Source: Spiribacter halobius (GTDB lineage Bacteria; Pseudomonadota; Gammaproteobacteria; Nitrococcales; Nitrococcaceae). From it: a stretch of DNA of 64,000 bases. Under the pieces are notes generated by a model. It made no database searches and had not been told where the DNA came from. It worked only from the letters and a program-made list of their open reading frames with translations. The DNA lies in NCBI RefSeq assembly GCF_020883455.1, contig NZ_CP086615.1:744001-808000 (forward strand), written 5' to 3'. Every line of letters begins with the position of its first letter. The stretch's first letter is position 1. Below, piece after piece: positions 62,529-64,000 of the stretch. Both the position numbers and the translations under genes were made by a program.

Positions 62529-64000
62529 GAACGGGAACTTGGCGCGACTGCTTTCCGGCAATGCCTTCCCGGGTGTTGGGAGGGCAACGGTAAGTCGCCT
62601 TATTGATACGCATGGAGACGAGTTATACGAGATTCTGGAGCGACAAGACGTCGGCGCCCTTCTGCGCACCGTGGGTGCGCGCAAGGCGGATGTCATTGTC
62701 CAGGGTTGGTCCATCGTCCGGGCTCGGAGGGAGGTTGCACGGTGGCTGGATAAGCAGGGGATTGATCCCGGCCTAGGAGGAAGCGTCTATAAAGCTTGGC
62801 CAACGGAGACAATCGAGAGGCTCGAGGAGAATCCGTATCGACTGTTGGCGCTGATGGGATGGAAAGCGGTCGACAGGCTCGCCAAGGGTTTGGGCATCGC
62901 TTGGGATCACCCTGTGAGGCTTGTGGGCGCCGCGGAAGCGGCGTGTTACGCCTGGATCGACGACAGGGGGTCTACATGGGTGCCGCGCATTGCTCTGGAG
63001 CAGGACGCCGCGGCACTGCTTAGCGGAGCGCGTGATGCGCGTGCGGGATCGCAGACGCTTGCTCGTCAGGCGATTGAGTATGCCGTTGAAACGCGCGCGC
63101 TTATCTCTGTGCGCGATGGCTACCAGGTGCCGGGGGCGTATTTCGCAGAGCGCCTAGTCGAGAGGTGGCTGCGTGAGAGGGTCGATAATGCACCGAGCAA
63201 TGATGCGCTCAGAGAGGCTCTCAGGGCGGCAGAGAGGCGAAAAGAGGTCGAGCTGACCCCCGAGCAAAAGGAGGCCGCCATGAACGCTCTCAGGAGTCGC
63301 GTCAGCGTGTTTTACGGCGGGGCAGGGGTCGGCAAGACCACGGTTGTGAGCAGTATTTGTGAAATGGCTGAAGCGCGCGGCAAGTTGCCTGTCCTCCTGG
63401 CGCTCGCCGCAAAGGCCGTACGAAAGCTGGCACTGAGTACTGGGCGTGAGTCGATGACACTTGCGCGTGCGCTCTACCAAAGAAGCTCAGAAGACTTCAG
63501 AAACACCGTTGTAGTGATCGACGAGTTCTCCATGGTCGACCTGCTCGGGTTTCGTCAATTGATCAAAAAACTGCCGGAAGATGCACACCTGGTGCTTTGC
63601 GGCGACGCGGCGCAATTGCCAAGCATCGGCCCGGGCAGGCTTCTCTACAGCTTCATTCATGCCGGGAGCCTGCCGACGCAGGAACTCACCGTCACGCACC
63701 GCCAGGCTGCCGAGACCGGGATTCCGGAGAAGCTTCAATCTATCCGCGACGGCGTGTGGCCGAATGTCCCCGCATTCGATTGGGGTGCGCCCGAGGCGGA
63801 TGGCGTATATATGCTTCATTGTGAGAGGAAGGACGATCGTACGATCAGATCTATCATTGCGAGGCTGCTTGACGTCTACGAGGGCGAGGCACAGGTGATC
63901 TCGCCGTTAGCCCGTTACGCGCTTGGCGCCAAGGCACTCAACGCGCACATCCATCATCATCTCACCGGGGGCTCTGAATATACCCGAGGGGCGCCCGTGG
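62521..64000 (+). CDS. RecD2-like SF1B helicase, C-terminus beyond the window
   Basis: 493 residues are visible; the frame is open to the window edge. The N-terminal region has helix-hairpin-helix-like pieces (AFPGVGRATVSRLIDTHG; NPYRLLALMGWKAVDRLAKG), as in RecD2. The helicase core has Walker A FYGGAGVGKTTVVSSI near residue 265, Walker B VVVIDEFSMVDLLGF, motif III LVLCGDAAQLPSIGPGRLLY and motif IV LTVTHRQAAETG. RecD2 helicases unwind DNA 5' to 3' and act in replication-fork repair. The ATG at 62521 overlaps the upstream small gene by 8 bp, so it belongs to the element's operon and may process its DNA intermediates. Motifs V and VI are outside. Confidence 0.88.
   Translation, partial: MSENGNLARLLSGNAFPGVGRATVSRLIDTHGDELYEILERQDVGALLRTVGARKADVIVQGWSIVRARREVARWLDKQGIDPGLGGSVYKAWPTETIERLEENPYRLLALMGWKAVDRLAKGLGIAWDHPVRLVGAAEAACYAWIDDRGSTWVPRIALEQDAAALLSGARDARAGSQTLARQAIEYAVETRALISVRDGYQVPGAYFAERLVERWLRERVDNAPSNDALREALRAAERRKEVELTPEQKEAAMNALRSRVSVFYGGAGVGKTTVVSSICEMAEARGKLPVLLALAAKAVRKLALSTGRESMTLARALYQRSSEDFRNTVVVIDEFSMVDLLGFRQLIKKLPEDAHLVLCGDAAQLPSIGPGRLLYSFIHAGSLPTQELTVTHRQAAETGIPEKLQSIRDGVWPNVPAFDWGAPEADGVYMLHCERKDDRTIRSIIARLLDVYEGEAQVISPLARYALGAKALNAHIHHHLTGGSEYTRGAPV

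Larger units (their letters stand above)
56471..64000 (+). mobile_element. Integrative element with tyrosine-recombinase trio and RecD-like helicase (left part)
   Basis: From just after ssb the sequence changes to lower GC and mixed codon use (frequent AAT, TTT, GAA, TAT) and stays so to the window edge. Six genes on the plus strand overlap or abut: three unrelated-size tyrosine recombinases, two small charged coiled-coil proteins and a helicase. A good sigma-70 promoter precedes them. Three adjacent recombinases recall RIT elements, Tn554-like elements and Gamma-Mobile-Trio islands, but the set of sizes and the helicase do not let me assign it to one of these. No tRNA or obvious direct repeat marks the left end. 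The right end and any cargo are beyond the window. Confidence 0.8.

Noticed and set aside
62796-63157. Short plus-strand frames inside the helicase region
   Set aside because: The helicase frame starting at 62521 runs through them with consecutive helicase motifs, so they are out-of-frame shadows.

Overview
The window is a very GC-rich chromosomal segment of a gammaproteobacterium. Backbone genes use G/C at almost every third codon position, and start codons are often GTG or TTG. It has a glycine-methylation route to glycine betaine (GSMT and SDMT followed by metK, with metH and an adenosine-kinase-like gene on either side), acidic proteins and a cytoplasmic chemotaxis system. Together these suggest a halophile near Halorhodospira/Ectothiorhodospira; this placement is an inference from gene content. 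From about 56.5 kb to the right edge, base composition drops and an integrative element begins.

Layout. 0-2.7 kb: surface-polysaccharide genes (deacetylase, GT4 glycosyltransferase, sulfotransferase). 3.2-8.2 kb: a ribosome hibernation factor, an IalB-like secreted protein, a DUF3750 pair and a soluble lytic transglycosylase. 8.4-11.2 kb: an ECF sigma/anti-sigma pair divergent from a secreted subtilase. 11.5-13.6 kb: a P-loop NTPase overlapping an ABC-exporter membrane domain that lacks its own ATPase. 14-22 kb: metH, GSMT, SDMT, metK and a PfkB kinase, which make betaine and recycle the methyl carrier. 22.2-28.2 kb: a cluster for amide-bond chemistry (class-I glutaminase, amidoligase, Anbu proteasome-like protease, zinc metallopeptidase, alpha-E protein, circularly permuted ATP-grasp). 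28.3-38.8 kb: mostly housekeeping genes (DUF411, M48 protease, purU, aldo/keto reductase, uvrA, MFS, sat-cysC) separated by several kinds of palindromic intergenic repeat. 38.8-39.1 kb: a decayed EAL domain. 39.3-55.6 kb: one long chemotaxis operon (STAS, cheY, cheA, cheW, parA, soluble MCP, cheR, cheD, cheB, MCP/CheZ-like protein, STAS, REC-PP2C-HATPase fusion, CheB-CheR-PAS-kinase-REC hybrid). 56.0 kb: ssb. 56.5-64.0 kb: an integrative element with three different tyrosine recombinases, two small coiled-coil proteins and a RecD-like helicase, in overlapping genes behind one sigma-70-type promoter. Its right end is beyond the window.

The observations most worth following are: (1) the three-recombinase/helicase operon; (2) three long intergenic palindromes that share a conserved centre but have unrelated, internally complementary arms; (3) an MCP-like protein with a CheZ-type D-x3-Q motif and a C-terminal tail shared with CheD; (4) the Anbu/ATP-grasp/alpha-E/amidoligase cluster; and (5) intergenic palindromes whose arms are built from 7-9 bp tandem units. 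No rRNA, tRNA or CRISPR array was seen.
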